The notes below the pieces were generated by a model that did not search any database, had not been told where the DNA came from, and was given only the letters and a program-made list of their open reading frames with translations. A DNA stretch of 64,000 nucleotides from Ramazzottius varieornatus (lineage: Eukaryota > Tardigrada > Eutardigrada > Parachela > Ramazzottiidae), in assembly GCA_001949185.1 (NCBI GenBank), contig BDGG01000005.1, forward strand, positions 1,663,249-1,727,248. Direction: 5' to 3'. Positions 12,401-24,900 of this stretch are shown here, piece by piece (position 1 is the stretch's first letter; each line of letters begins with the position of its first letter). The position numbers and the translations under genes were made by a program.

Positions 12401-14621
12401 TGCCAGAAGTCTCCAACGCTCAGCGCGAGCATGCTTTCGCAGTCATTGGTCATGTCATGCGATCACCGTCTGGCGTCCAGATGGTGGCCTTCACCAGCGC
12501 CGTAGATAACTTCATGTCGGCCACTCGCGCGCTGAAATTCTGGGACGAGGTGATTATGCGTTTCCATTCGTCTTCCAGTAATCTGGCCCAGTGTGATCTA
12601 TGTATTATGAAGAGGAACGCAGGTCTTGGAATTTGTTTGGAAATACGTAACATACTGAAGAGCAAAACGCTATCAGTGTTTCACCAACCTACATACACGG
12701 CCACTGTTATATGTTTCAGATTTGTGTACGCAGGTCGCTGAACATCGGTGAAAAGCTTTTTCCGGTTTTTATGACTCCAAGTCGAACGTGAAGTTTTGCT
12801 CTTTTGAACAACTTTATGTTTCGGCGGTGGAATTCCATTGTGGTTTTATTGTTGCAGATGTCACAGTTTCTTTTGAGTCGCACTCAAATGGGCGTGTGGG
12901 ATAAAGACATGAAGTACTTTGACGTGAACGGCAGCCTTGTCACAGTCCCTTCGACGCCTGTCCTAGTGGGACCTGTTCGCGGTCGCGATTACGTCGTGTA
13001 TAGTGTTCCAGAGACCGACTACTCGGACAGCGATGACAGCATTCAGTACGTTGGAACGGTGGTGCACAGTCAACAAAGCCCGGCACGTACCAGATCGGTG
13101 ACGACGACTTCTTCCATCGTGGCGAATTTCGATGAGGACGATTCCATGAACAGTCTCGGTATGTACAAAACACCTTCCTCACTTTCGAAAACATCCAGAT
13201 CAGTTGAATGCTGCAGAATTTTTGATCAAATCTGAACTGGAATAAGCTTAACTCACTGCTTGAGGCTCAACGGCTAATATTTCATGGACCTGCATACTGG
13301 CTTGACACCGCAACTAAGGTTTTGTGTGTTCAGGTGGACGATATCATTTCATTTCAAGCCTAACAGCCAGTGGTGCTCGGAGTCGGAGACTCGGAGAGTT
13401 CACCAAACGGCATAAAAATACGCAAGGTCACGTGCTCGACCATAGGTCAAGCCCTTGTCTAGCCTTACGCCACACCTCCTATATTCTGATTGGCTATCTT
13501 CTGAACTGTAATTTAACATCAAGAAGACGTCCGGATAAAGGCCACGTGCACGTAAGACAGCTGTATAACATTTACAGTTGTTCTGGAGCGTGATTATAGC
13601 TTTTCGAATTTCAAACAAGTAACTGCAAGAGAGTTACAGATGAAATTGGCATATGTTTACCCGGAATTCCGGCACATTGTAGAACGAAAATTATAGTTTT
13701 CCCAAATGGATGCGGGATGACGAAGAGCGAATCCTCTCAATCAAAACGTGCAAAACGGCAAAACGGTCAGAAGTTCGCTCAAGATTTTCCGGAGAAAATG
13801 ATCTGATCAGCGGCCCAGAAATTTCCCTGTTCGAGAGTGCTCCCTTCCCTGTTGTGAACCCGACCTTAGTTTTTAGGATGGACAAGCGTCGTGTGTGCCT
13901 AGTTCACATATGAAATCCTAGTTCCACCTCCGTGATTGCAGTCAAAAGTATTTAGGTTTTTTGGAATTAGAGTAGTATTATGGTCTAATTACAACCCTTA
14001 ATCAAAGCGGTCAAGTTGCCGCTGTCCCATGTTTATGCCGTTTGGTGACCTCTCCGAACACCACTGCTGACAGCATCTGCAGTGACATGCGCTTGTTTTC
14101 TTTCAGGCGATGAGTACATTCCTACGCGTCCTACGAGCTCCATGTATACGAGCGACGCAGACTCTGAACGTATTTCCTACCGAAGAAGGCTGCGAAGTCC
14201 TTCGCTTGCAAGTTCTGATCCTTTCGACGACGACTTCGTGGTAGCGCTGAGAACATCCAACAGAGCTGATAGAAGCCCAACTCCTCCAAGAAGATTCACT
14301 AGGAGCCCAGGTCTCCCAAGAAGGATGGTGAGTCGCGCAGTGCGTGAAGAGTCCTCCCGGTCTTCGAGATATTCCATGCTTCGACGCTTAGCCAGAGAAG
14401 GTCGCCATCGTCGAAGAAGCCCTACGTCATCCGAAGAATCGCGTCCTTCCTCACATTTGTCCAGTCGAATACGCCGCGGAAGAGAAAGCAGCGAACGTCG
14501 TTCGACATCGTCCAGAACTCCGACAAGTTTTTCGCATAGAACGGAACGCAGACCTGGGCGGCTGGAACGACGAGCGAGAACAGTGCGGTCGCGTCGAGAA
14601 GAAACAAGTTTGCGCCGATGA
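9435..14621 (+). CDS. TOPORS-like RING E3 ubiquitin/SUMO ligase with RS-rich tail
   Basis: Seven exons (9435-9582, 9775-10847, 11185-11390, 11723-11906, 12220-12549, 12858-13158, 14107-14621) join in phase to give 918 residues (human TOPORS 1045). An acidic, Ser-rich N-terminal third precedes a C3HC4 RING finger at about residues 351-391, with CSICLEV, CLHTFCEECISHW and CPNC. The RING is followed by the TOPORS-type middle domain. There KFWDE joined to MSQFLLSRTQMGVWD aligns with HFIHEFISFARSPFNMAAFD of TOPORS, which also fixes the 12549/12858 junction. The C-terminus is rich in Arg-Ser and Arg-Arg, as in TOPORS. It is probably a nuclear E3 ligase. The last intron (13159-14106) is unusually long and could hide an exon. 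The first exon is short and its start depends on one ATG. Other RING-RS proteins are a weaker alternative. Confidence 0.78.
11010..11107. repeat. Nested palindrome element 3 (single hairpin)
   Basis: Inner arms are GAGTGGCGCACG and ATGCGCCACTTAG. The right outer arm is TTTGCCGAGCTCCCA. It lies in an intron of the TOPORS-like gene. Confidence 0.8.
12035..12090. repeat. Perfect 16-bp hairpin, CACCTGCATRC family
   Basis: GCATGCAGGTGGATGC at 12035-12050 pairs without mismatch with GCATCCACCTGCATGC at 12075-12090 across a 24-nt loop, inside an intron of the TOPORS-like gene. A further partial copy (CATCCACGTGCATGCA) lies just upstream near 11990-12005. Confidence 0.75.
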
Positions 14622-15042
14622 AAATGGGCCATAAAAGGTTTTCAGGGAATTTCTTTAGTATTTTTTTTTTGAGTGGGGACTCTGGCTGTGAGATGGACGG
14701 TCTCATTTTCTCGATGGAAGGTTAGCTGTTCATTAAGTAACTTTGCTTGTGAAAGTCGTTTTCCGTTCTACGCGCAGTGTCTTTCGTGGTTTCGTATTCA
14801 ATAATTATGGAATTTTCTCTTCTGTATTCATGTTGCACTTACTTCGATTATGGCTTCTTGCAGTACCGAGGAAGTCTTCCGATCTTCAGTGAAATTTTAC
14901 CTTTTTTCTGCATCTTGGGGAGACTTTCTGATCTTGTGTTTTACCTGCTCTGGTGGTGGTGTTTCGTGATGAGAATAGTGTTCTTAGTCCAGTTACTTAT
15001 CATAGATACCGTACTCCATCAGCCAGTGATCCTCCTGAATCA
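14622..15042. other. 3' flank of the TOPORS-like gene
   Basis: This AT-rich stretch follows the TOPORS-like stop. An open frame at 14777-15223 is hydrophobic at its start and merges into the degraded F-box-family segment; its first part has no recognisable protein character. Confidence 0.35.
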
Positions 15043-15330
15043 AGCCGGACGGTGGCCCATGCGTGGACTTCTTCGTCAAATGGATGCACGAGAGAGCTTT
15101 TGGCGGCATCGTCCTAAACAACTGGAGTGGTTGGAAAGTCTTCTGAACGACTTCCTCTTGGACAACGACGTCGAGAAACTCGCAACGCTGAACGGGAAAG
15201 CACGTTATACTTTCGCCAAGTGATGCTTCGATGCTTTAAAGAAGTCATGGCTGAAAAACGTTTTCGAGAATTGTCGAAATGAACTGGCGCGACTGGTCAG
15301 TATGGTGAACGGGGCTTTGATTGTTGGGGA
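15043..15330 (+). pseudogene. Decayed fragment related to the RRM-like/F-box gene at 30.4-32.1 kb
   Basis: In one frame the segment reads LLRQMDARESFWRHRPKQ, then LEWLESLLNDFLLDND. This clearly matches LLREMDKRKLFWPYPLQQ and LQWLKGLLDRYPLDND of the intact-looking copy near 30.8 kb. The match then continues in a second frame (RQVMLRCFKEVMAEKRF against RQAIRRYFHDDLVRKL). A third frame carries MNWRDW against LNWRDC. Three frames within about 250 bp, with stops between them, indicate a pseudogene. No F-box part is visible upstream. The relationship is read directly from the translations; I infer that it moved here by duplication. Confidence 0.7.
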
Positions 15331-15974
15331 TAGGTGAGTGAAACGGACTTCATGGGAGGGGGACCCATGCGGAACGGTGTCGTTTCGAAAACTTTCTGGC
15401 GCGCTTAGAGCCCAGCGGACCGAGTCACCACAACTTGCAGCTGCGATGATACCATTAATACGGGATCTTGTACTGAATGATGCCTGTCTTCGGCGCTTCG
15501 CTGTCCGAAGTTTCAGTCTTTCAAGCGATACGACTAGGTAATAAATTTTTTCCTTGTCGATCGTTGCAAGTTATACGGTACTTGATTTGATGATTAACTT
15601 TGGTCGGGGTTTCTAGCATCGACCAGTTCTCTGTCATCTATGTAGAGCCGTCACACGCAGAAATAGAGGACACCGAAATGAACGTCAGTTATGGAACAAA
15701 ATTGGTATACTGAAGGTTTTATCGGTTTTCAAATGAGAAGAGCCAGTCCAGACCGCGTGCAGTGAGATCAAAGGATTAGTGAGGAGAAGCCGAGAAGAAA
15801 TACTCTGCCGAACCGTGCAAAAGAGAGTGAAGTAAACCCACAACTAAAATAAAATCTCTGAAAAAAACTAAACATATCAAGTACTACAGAAAGCACCGGA
15901 GCCGCCAAAGAATACCTGACTATCAGATCAAAACAAAATAAAAATCAAAGCAAACCAAGACCCAGAAAAACAGA
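15331..15974. other. Gap between the F-box relic and the MEGF8 3' end
   Basis: The region is AT-rich, especially 15830-15960, which is likely the 3' UTR side of MEGF8. A short frame at 15338-15541 has no recognisable features. No RNA gene or repeat was found. Confidence 0.35.
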
Positions 15975-18900
15975 TCAATTGGTTCTCACTCCAAACTGAG
16001 AAAAGGCGCTGGAAGAAACCAGCGTAGAGGCCATGCAGAACCTCGGCTGCCGCACATCATCACATTCCGGCAAGAGTAAGGGAAAAGTCGCGACAGCCGT
16101 CCCACCATCTTGAAGAACCTCGAAGGCCATCGGCATGTAGACAGGAGTTCTGATAGTGGCAGGTGGATCACCCGAAGACGAGGGTTGGTTGGAAGGACTC
16201 GCAGAGCCTTCGTGTGGGTTGACATCGTTGCGTATCCTTCTGGTCAAAAACATCAAGCGCTTGTTGATTCCACCTGCTGTAGAAACAGGAACGCTGGTGG
16301 AAGGTTCAGCTGCGGAAATGCTAGGACGGTTTTGAGAATCACTCGGCAAGACTGTGATTTGAGAAACGGGAGAAGAGGAAGGGTCACCTGCGCCAGTCTG
16401 AGAAGGAAAACCCTCACCGGTCTTTCGGTCTAAGACCAAGTACACCGTGGCGAAAGGTCGACGTGCCATGGTCTGCATTTCAATGGCCACTCTTTGGCGG
16501 CTCTGTCGAAGTCCGTGAATCTGTTTAAACTTCCACAGGACTACACAGGCAGCGAGGAAAAGAAAGAAGCAAGAGAAGAAGACTGAGAAGAAGACGAACA
16601 GGTCGATGTGAGGCTGGTCTTGGCGGAAGAGTATGCGGCCGCGGGTAACGTCGGAGAGTGGCGACCCGATGCCGTGGATAACCACGTAGAACTTGGAGAG
16701 CTTCAGGTCGTGACCGGTGTAGGGGATGGTCAGGATGACGCGATGGCGAACGTCACGGACGATGACGACTTTGGTTGGATCGGAAGCCGTGACATAGGTG
16801 ACGGTGTCGGTGGCGCGGCGGAAGTCGACTACTTCGTCGATACCTCGAGAGTTTGCCATGTATTTCTTGTCGACTTGGGGTGAGTGGAAGCCGTTTTTCT
16901 TATCCACAGTTACGGTAAACATGTCCTCCTGAAACATAGCAAAAAAATTGCTGGCAGTATATCGTAGGAAAAAACTCCAAGAAAGCAAGTCGTCTAGTCC
17001 CTCACAATAACAAAGTGGGTGACCACTCAGAATGTCCAAAGCAAGTGAATACAGATGCTGGACGGCGAAAGAAGAATTGTTTTCCACCTTACAAATTGAA
17101 TGGATGAACCGATCGCTTTGTCACGTACGTACCTGGTCGGAAATGTACAAGTCGATGCCTCCAACCGTCACATCAACGTAGATTCTGATATCCACATTGA
17201 GGTACTTGGGTTGAACGGCGAAAAAGACAGTCCGGCCCTGGCGAAGAGGTTTCGCAGATTCGCCACTCAGGCATCTTCCTCGCGGAACTTCCGGGTCGAA
17301 GCTATAAAAAAACCCGGTAAAACATGACTACTTCGTCGACCGTTTGAACGGGCAAGGAAGTGCCATACCAATAGTCTTCCCCGACGGACATTTGACGGTA
17401 ACACTGGTGTCCATTAGTAGGTCTTCCCACGAAGTACTCTTTGCACTGAGAGCACTGTACTGTCCAACACGGAACTCCACTCGGCAGGTCCTTCTTGTCA
17501 CTTCCCTCACATAACGGGTCCGTCGCGGTGTTGTTCCCGCACTTACAGCTGGTCCCGGTGGCAGGGTTGCAGGTGTTATCGTGGCCGTTACATTCGCAAG
17601 CTCGACACTCATCTTTCGTAGTGGTGAAAGACGGCGGACGGAAGAAGCCCGGTAAGCACGAGTCGCATCGGTAGCCCGTGGTGTTACCATCACAGTTGTA
17701 GCACAGGGCGAGGTTGCTGGAAGGGTCATGATCCAGCACGTTCTTGATTTGCATTAAGTCAATTCCTGGAAAAAAATTCCAAATACGTAAACATTCGTTC
17801 GTGACAGCATCCAGTAACTATTGCGTTATGGCCATTCGATGCCCGACGCTGTTGCCATTTGAGACGTGGGCGAACAATTCAAACCAGATCGTTTTCCAAG
17901 TGGCGCACACTTCGGTCAATAATAACAGAAACGAGCGCCACTTAAGACAACGATTTGGTTCAATCCATTTGCTAACGCCCCGTTTTCGTCGACACATTTA
18001 CCATCCGACGCGCTGCTCCCGTGAGAGCTTTTACATCAGACTACATAAGGCCTAAACCGCGAACGTACCTTGGAAAGGGTTATCAGGCAGGTAAGGCGCA
18101 TTCGGTCCCGACGTGTTGAATATCTGGTTCAGCGTCAAACAGACCGTCGCATGCCCATTACAGTACGTCGCACAGGACTGGCACTTGCCACCACTACGCG
18201 CATCGCCCACGAAGCCTTCCTCGCACAATTCGCAATGCGCTCCTCTGGTATTGTTCTTGCAGCTGCTACACGTCGTCAGTTCGTGGTCGCTCGGACAAGC
18301 ACTATGGCCATTACACTGACATGCCGTCGTACAGTTGGGTCCCACGAACCCAAAGTCACATTCACAGACACCCGGCTCCACACAGACGCCTTTCTGACAT
18401 CCGCTGGGACATACCGGCACACAGACGAATTCCTTTAACGGATCACTGTTATCTGCCACTTGTGTATAGCCCTTCTTGCAGGTGCAGTTGAATCCCGCGA
18501 GAGTGTCCACGCAGTCTTCACTTCGTTCATCGCAGGTGTGATGTCCGTTCAGGCATTCATCTTCGGATGGGCAGGTTAAGAAATGCCATGTGTGGACTGC
18601 GTCGTCTATGATTTGTGTCTTCAGTTGTTTCTCGGATGACTTGTTGGTTTCTTCGGTCTTCTTCTCTGTGGTGTTGGTGACATGGTTGGCGGTGAAGCAC
18701 GAACCGGAAGAAGGTCCGCTTAGTCCGCCGGTCAGACAGCGCCCAAGGCCGTTACCGTTCTCCTCTGCGCACCAACCGGCCTTGGGGATATGAAGACAGT
18801 CGGCACAGCGCGTAGCTGTTCGAGGTTCTTTGGGACACCGATCACGTGTACCTCCGTAAAGCAAGGCTCCACAGTTGCCCAATGGACACTGGAGGAGAAC

Positions 18901-21900
18901 TAAGGCTGGGTTCATGCATTCTTTGTTGCGCTCACTCCATACACATTGCCTGAAATTGACAAATAAAATTCGAAATGAAATTCGGATGAAGAACTGACCA
19001 AAAACTGAGAGCCCGACAGCAGAGACACGAACGGCAGATTAGGTTAATGAAACACTCGGGACATGGGCAAAAAATCAACCCTGATTGTTGTCTTAAGTGG
19101 CGCACAACTTCATTGTCATCAGCTGAGAGCGCGCGCCACTTGGGAAAACGACTGGGGTGACTCCATTTGCCGACGACCCAAATGAGCTGATGGCTCACCT
19201 GAATCCACCAGTATGGCCGTCAGAGACGAGGCATTCCTGGCATGAATCGTAGCGGCTGCATGGGGCGGGACATTCGGCCGGTGGTGAAGCTTCCAAACTT
19301 TCCCCAACGGTGGAAGCGATCTTTTGATAAAGCTCTTGGGGGAAGCAATTCCAGGAGAAAGTTGGCAGCTTGCGGAACTTTTTGACGACTTCGGTGCTCC
19401 GTTGGAAATGGCGCGTCCAGAAGCAGGAAGGACGTGAGTCGGTGCAGTGTTGACAGTCGGCAGCATGACAGCGTTCGTCCAGGCACATTCCGGGTTCGCG
19501 AATGACGGCGTTGCTGCGGTTGCATGACAGTGAGGACTCGCAAGATTCGTAACGAGCGATGCACATGCCATTTCCACAGTTCGTACACCACTGACACCGC
19601 TGCAGAAGAAAAAAGAAAGGTCTGATCTCATTGTGCTCATAGCAGCTTGTTTGCGAAATCAAAGACTCGTATCAGTCTAATCGGTAAAGCTTCCCATAGT
19701 TTTCAAGCAGATTTCGGACTTCGAGGTTAATGGAGGCCTTCTCGCAAGTTTTTCTACGATGCTTCCATATTTTACACTCACATCCAGCGGTACACTTACG
19801 CTTTCATCCTCGCCAATACCGATCCACGGAGCCACACAAGTCCGGCACTCGATCTGCTCTCGACAAATGCGCATTACCGACAAGTTCTCATCGCAGGCGA
19901 TACCGGGGTAGAGATTGTACTTCGGTCCACAACTGAAACTGACAAGACAACATGAGACCTTCATGGATCGAATTTGCGGATTTTCCCAAGCTGATTCCGT
20001 ACCTGGCCATACTGCCACCGCTATTATCGAAACAAAACGAGCCATTCCCCGTTTCACTGACGCACATTCCACAGCCAACTACCGACAAGCATGCGCCGGT
20101 AGTGGCGTACTGCGGACAGAAATCTTGCACGATCGGCACTCTGGAGCTCCTCAATTGAGACTGGCTGAAGGAGAAACCCGAGAGAATGTGTAGCTGGGAC
20201 TCCGAGCCATTCAAAAAACGCATAAAAGAAGGACCCATCAACGTTGTAATACTGGAACTGGTCTCATCCAGCCAGTCTGCAAAACTCCCTGTGAAAATTT
20301 TGAAGCTGAAAATTATATCAAAAAACATTTCTTACCGTTGCATCGAAATCGAAAAATGAGAAGTGACTGATCAAAAAGGTTGTTCGGTGTTCTTCCGCCA
20401 GCGACCGTCATGTAATTCCCCTCCACGACATACTCCGCCGCATGAAAGATCCGTGGTGGGAGCGGATTCTCCTGCATCAGGCTTGGCAGAAGGATCCACC
20501 GGTGACGATTCAGGTCGAGGACGGTCAGCATACTGGACATGCCTGTTCGATCCAGGTCGAAGCGGTACCCACCGAAGACAAAAATGGCGTTCCTGATCGG
20601 GTAGTATGTTGCGCTGTGGCCATACAGACCTACGGGCCGGGAGCCATTCGCCAGGAAAGGAGTCCAGCGGTTGCGACTCAGCTCGAAGGTGTAGACGACG
20701 TCGTTGAATGTTCCTGCTGCACCACCGATGACGAAAATGATGTCGCCCACTAGTGTCATAGTGTGACCAGCTAAAAACGGTATCTGAAAAAACCGAAAAT
20801 GACAGTCGAGTGCAACTTCGAACTAAATACAATTTTGATATCACCGAAGTAAATTAACTCCACGATTTCATATAAGGACAGAGAACGGAAAAATCATGTC
20901 GTTCTTCTATAGTTTTTTAATTCGGACTCACGGTAAGAAATTAAGAGCAAATGTTTCTCGCATCTACCTTCTTCGAGAGGGGTTGCATTTCCTTCCAGCC
21001 CTGGGTCGTCGTGTTGAAAACCCACATGTCGTTCATGACTTCAGAGCGATCGGCATTCACCACGAACCCACCATGAATGATCATAGCGTCTTTCACAGCT
21101 GCCGAAGCGTGGAAGAACCTCGGTAGGGGCTGCTGCGTATGCCCGAAGTCTATGGCTGTCCAGTTACTCTTTAATCCTCTGCTCCACAGATCACCCGAAA
21201 CCCCGGTCAGGATATCCAAACCACCAAAGAGGTACGCCACGTTATTCACGACCTGCACCGAGTAGCCTAACCGACTTCGCAGCTGCCCACTGTTCCCATT
21301 TTCCGCATCACGTTTCTTCCTGCGGTCCTTTCGGTTCTCGAGGTAGTACGTCGCGTTGAAACGTTCGAACCTGCTGGAGCGCCAGAACGCGATCGTCATG
21401 ATGCCGGACGGGGCACGGACTGTGAACGGAAACTTTAAGGGGCCACATAGTCGGCTGATGGTTGAGCTTGGGCGTCCAGAAGACTCCCAGGTGTCGTACA
21501 CCCCGAGATTGTCCACGGACATGTCGGCTGAGAGACTGAGGTATGTCAGGAAGTCAGGTAGTCCGTCAGTGACGGTGAGGGAGTTGTTCGGGCAAAGGAG
21601 CTCCATGCTGTCTTGGATGGTTAGAGTAATGGGAAGCCGGTCTCCGAAATAGTCAAACTTGCCGGAGATGAGGATCCACAGGCAGAAACCCTCGGGTGTG
21701 TCGTTAGCGTTACCGAGCCCGCCGGAAGTGGCGTTGACTATAACGGTACGAGACCGACATTTCGAATAACAGATACCACCATTCCTGAAAATCAAAAGTT
21801 ACGAATAACATAATGTGACAAAATGGGAGGTCGGCAAACGAAACGTGCCAGATCACCATCTGGAGTGGCGCAAGTTTTCCTTCAAATTGGCTAGAACGTG

Positions 21901-24900
21901 CGCCACTTAATATAACGATTTCGTACGTTCTGCTTGACCGGCGTCCCAAATCCCGGTCAACAATAAACAGGAAGCTATGATCAAGGAACCTACAGTGCTT
22001 CCCCGTAGAAGTCATTTGGGCAAGCTTCGCAGTTGTTCCCGGAGTAAGGAAACTGGCATTTACACTTTCCGCTTACTCCATCACAAGGTTCGTTCGGGTC
22101 CGCATGACCATTGCACGAGCAGGGCAAACAGCCTGTAACCAGAAGACTCTCATTCCATCAAGCTCAGTTGTGGGTTGAGAAGGAGGGTGACTGACCTTTG
22201 TCGGCGGTAGCGTTACCGAAGGTTCCCCGGACGCACCGTTCGCAATGTGGGCCTTCCGTATTACCGTAGCACTGGTCACACTGGCTGACGTTCTTTAGGC
22301 ATGTACTGTGGAAATTACAGCCACAGTCGATGTCACACTGCGGTCCCGTCCAGCCCAGATCGCAAATGCACACGAAGGGTTCGATCCGTGGGACTGTCTC
22401 GTCAGAGCACTTTCCGTGTAGACAAGGTGCGTCACAGCTCCTCTCACATCTTGTCCTCCCATCGCCTTTGTAGCCGACCGCGCATTCACAAATGTAGTGG
22501 CCGTGCGTGTTGATGCAGGTGGCGTTCGGATGGCAGTCCGCCGTTCCCAGAGCACACTGTATAAAAAATTCTCGTAAAAAAAAGTCCAAAAGCTTCGGAC
22601 AGCAGACAATTTGTCTTGGCGTGAAAAGATTCATTCGACCAGTCTTTCCACGAAATAATCATTCTACTTGAGCCGATCACAGGAAACGGCTGTACAGAAT
22701 TCCCATACGATATTTCTTAGATTATCTTTTTGCAAAGTATGAGTCTTTGATTGCTTTAACGTTGGAAACTAGTCGTAATGAGTTTCACGCACCTCGTCGA
22801 TGTCCGGACAGGAGCCATAGGACCACAAGCTTACTCCCGTATCGTTCTTCGCACCAGGACAACTCGGTCCCACCGGTCCTTCGATATCTCCAGACAGGCA
22901 CTGACCATGTCGCGGATCGCTCACAACCCTCGAACACCAACCGCAGTTCGGTCTGTTCAGACAAACTTGACAATCGCTAATCGCCGAACACACCGTGCAA
23001 GCACCTTCCACATAACTATCCTCCCAAAACGAACAGTAGCCGAAAACCGTCAGAAGATCGAGGACTGAATGCGGGAGGCACTGCTTGGTCGAATGACACC
23101 AGGCACACCCATCAGACTGAAGACATCCGGAACAACTGCTCCTTCTTCGACACTCGTCAACTGGATTCGGCACTGTACCCGGACGTTCGATACCGGAGAC
23201 CATTAAGGTTCGCCGGAAGCAAGATTTTGTCCGAGTGTCCCACAGACAGATGGACAGATCTCTGCATGTCAGGGCGTTGGTAATGTCGGAACACTGGATA
23301 CACTGGTCGACGTCCACACTGAGAAGCAACGCCAGGCCGCTAGGTGATTTGCAGGTTTCGGATTCTTTGGTCTCGGATGAACGGGTGAGGCAGCGGCTGG
23401 AAGATGGGCACCAGCCGCAACTTCGGTCAGACAGGCACAGCATGCAGCTGTCGTGCTTGGAACAGCCGAAGCCGTCGGTGGAGAAGGGTTCCAAGTTACG
23501 TACGTCGAATGGCTACAAATATACGAAAAAAGTGGCTGTTACGCGATGCGCGGGGCGTCCGAAGGTCAGTGCATCCCAGAGAAATTCAGAAGTCGGGACA
23601 TCGGTAGATATGAAGTGAATATGGTCACTATCTCGGGTGGCGCACGTTCTCATTATTTTTGGCTGAATGCGTGCGCCACTAAGGAACGCCAAACTACGCC
23701 ATCTACCGGTGTCCCAACCAGAGAGTCTCTGTCCCCACTATTAGATCACTAATACGGACACAAAGAACGGCAGATAAAATTAGAGCCTAATTTTTGAGCC
23801 GGAAAAAAGTCAGAAGATTTCATGGTCTAAAACATTACGGATGAGAACCTACCTGAGTAATGATGGAGTTTCCATTCCAGGTCAAGTGCATGTGCACTTC
23901 AAAGTCGGGTGGCAGGCGGCCCCGTTGCACTCGTATTTGATACACAAACTTGACAAAGTACTTTTCGTCAATGACAGGAAACAATTGTAGCTCATCGTGC
24001 CGATTTACCTCCGTCTTCACCGGGAAAATGCCTCTCGATTCAGCCACCAGCTCAACATTCTTGGGGTCTCCATCACGACTCAGCCATAGCTGTGACGTAC
24101 CATCAAAGCCCATCGAGTTCTCCGTCTTCATCCACATTCGGAGCTGCGTGTCCCAGGTCGACTTCGGATTCGCACCCAATGGGTGAATGAAACCCTAACG
24201 AAAAACCAACGGCGGTGATTAGAAAGTCACTCCCTCCGTGCTAAAAAATGGGAGCATGACAAATAATCTCGGCCAGATCGCTTTCTCAAGTGGCGCATGC
24301 TTGAAGCGGTATTAGCCAAAAGCGTGCGCCGCTCGGGAAAGCAATCTTGTCTAGTCCCCAAGTGGCGCACATTTCCGGTGTTATTGGCTGAAAGCATGCG
24401 CCACTTGACAAAACGATTTGGAGGAACTGGTTTGCCGACCTCCCATAGTTAGCCTTACCTTCATCTCGGCCATAAACATTCCCGTGTCTTGGTTTGGTGG
24501 GAACCTGACAACCGGGTGGAACGACAACACCGACGTCTGTACTGTCAAAATTTCATCCGGCACTTCCGGATCCGGATCCGGGTAGTACAGCAACACCGTC
24601 AGTCCCGGCTTGCTCTGCGTCTGCTCACACTGCTCCACGTTCTCCAGGTTTGCTAGACTCTTACTCGACCACCAGCCCACCACGTCTTTAAACCTCTTTG
24701 CTGTACAATCGTCCCTCGATTTCGAAGTCCCGACCATACACTTGGCTGTTCTCGGACACCACGAGCATTGAGAGTCCTGTATGTAGGACATGCAGGACAC
24801 GCAGTGTGTCAAAGATGGGCAGAGCGTCGGACAGGAAGGGTTCGTGACAGAAGCGCCACAAATCATCTTAGAGTACTGAGTCCCCACACAGAAACCTTCA

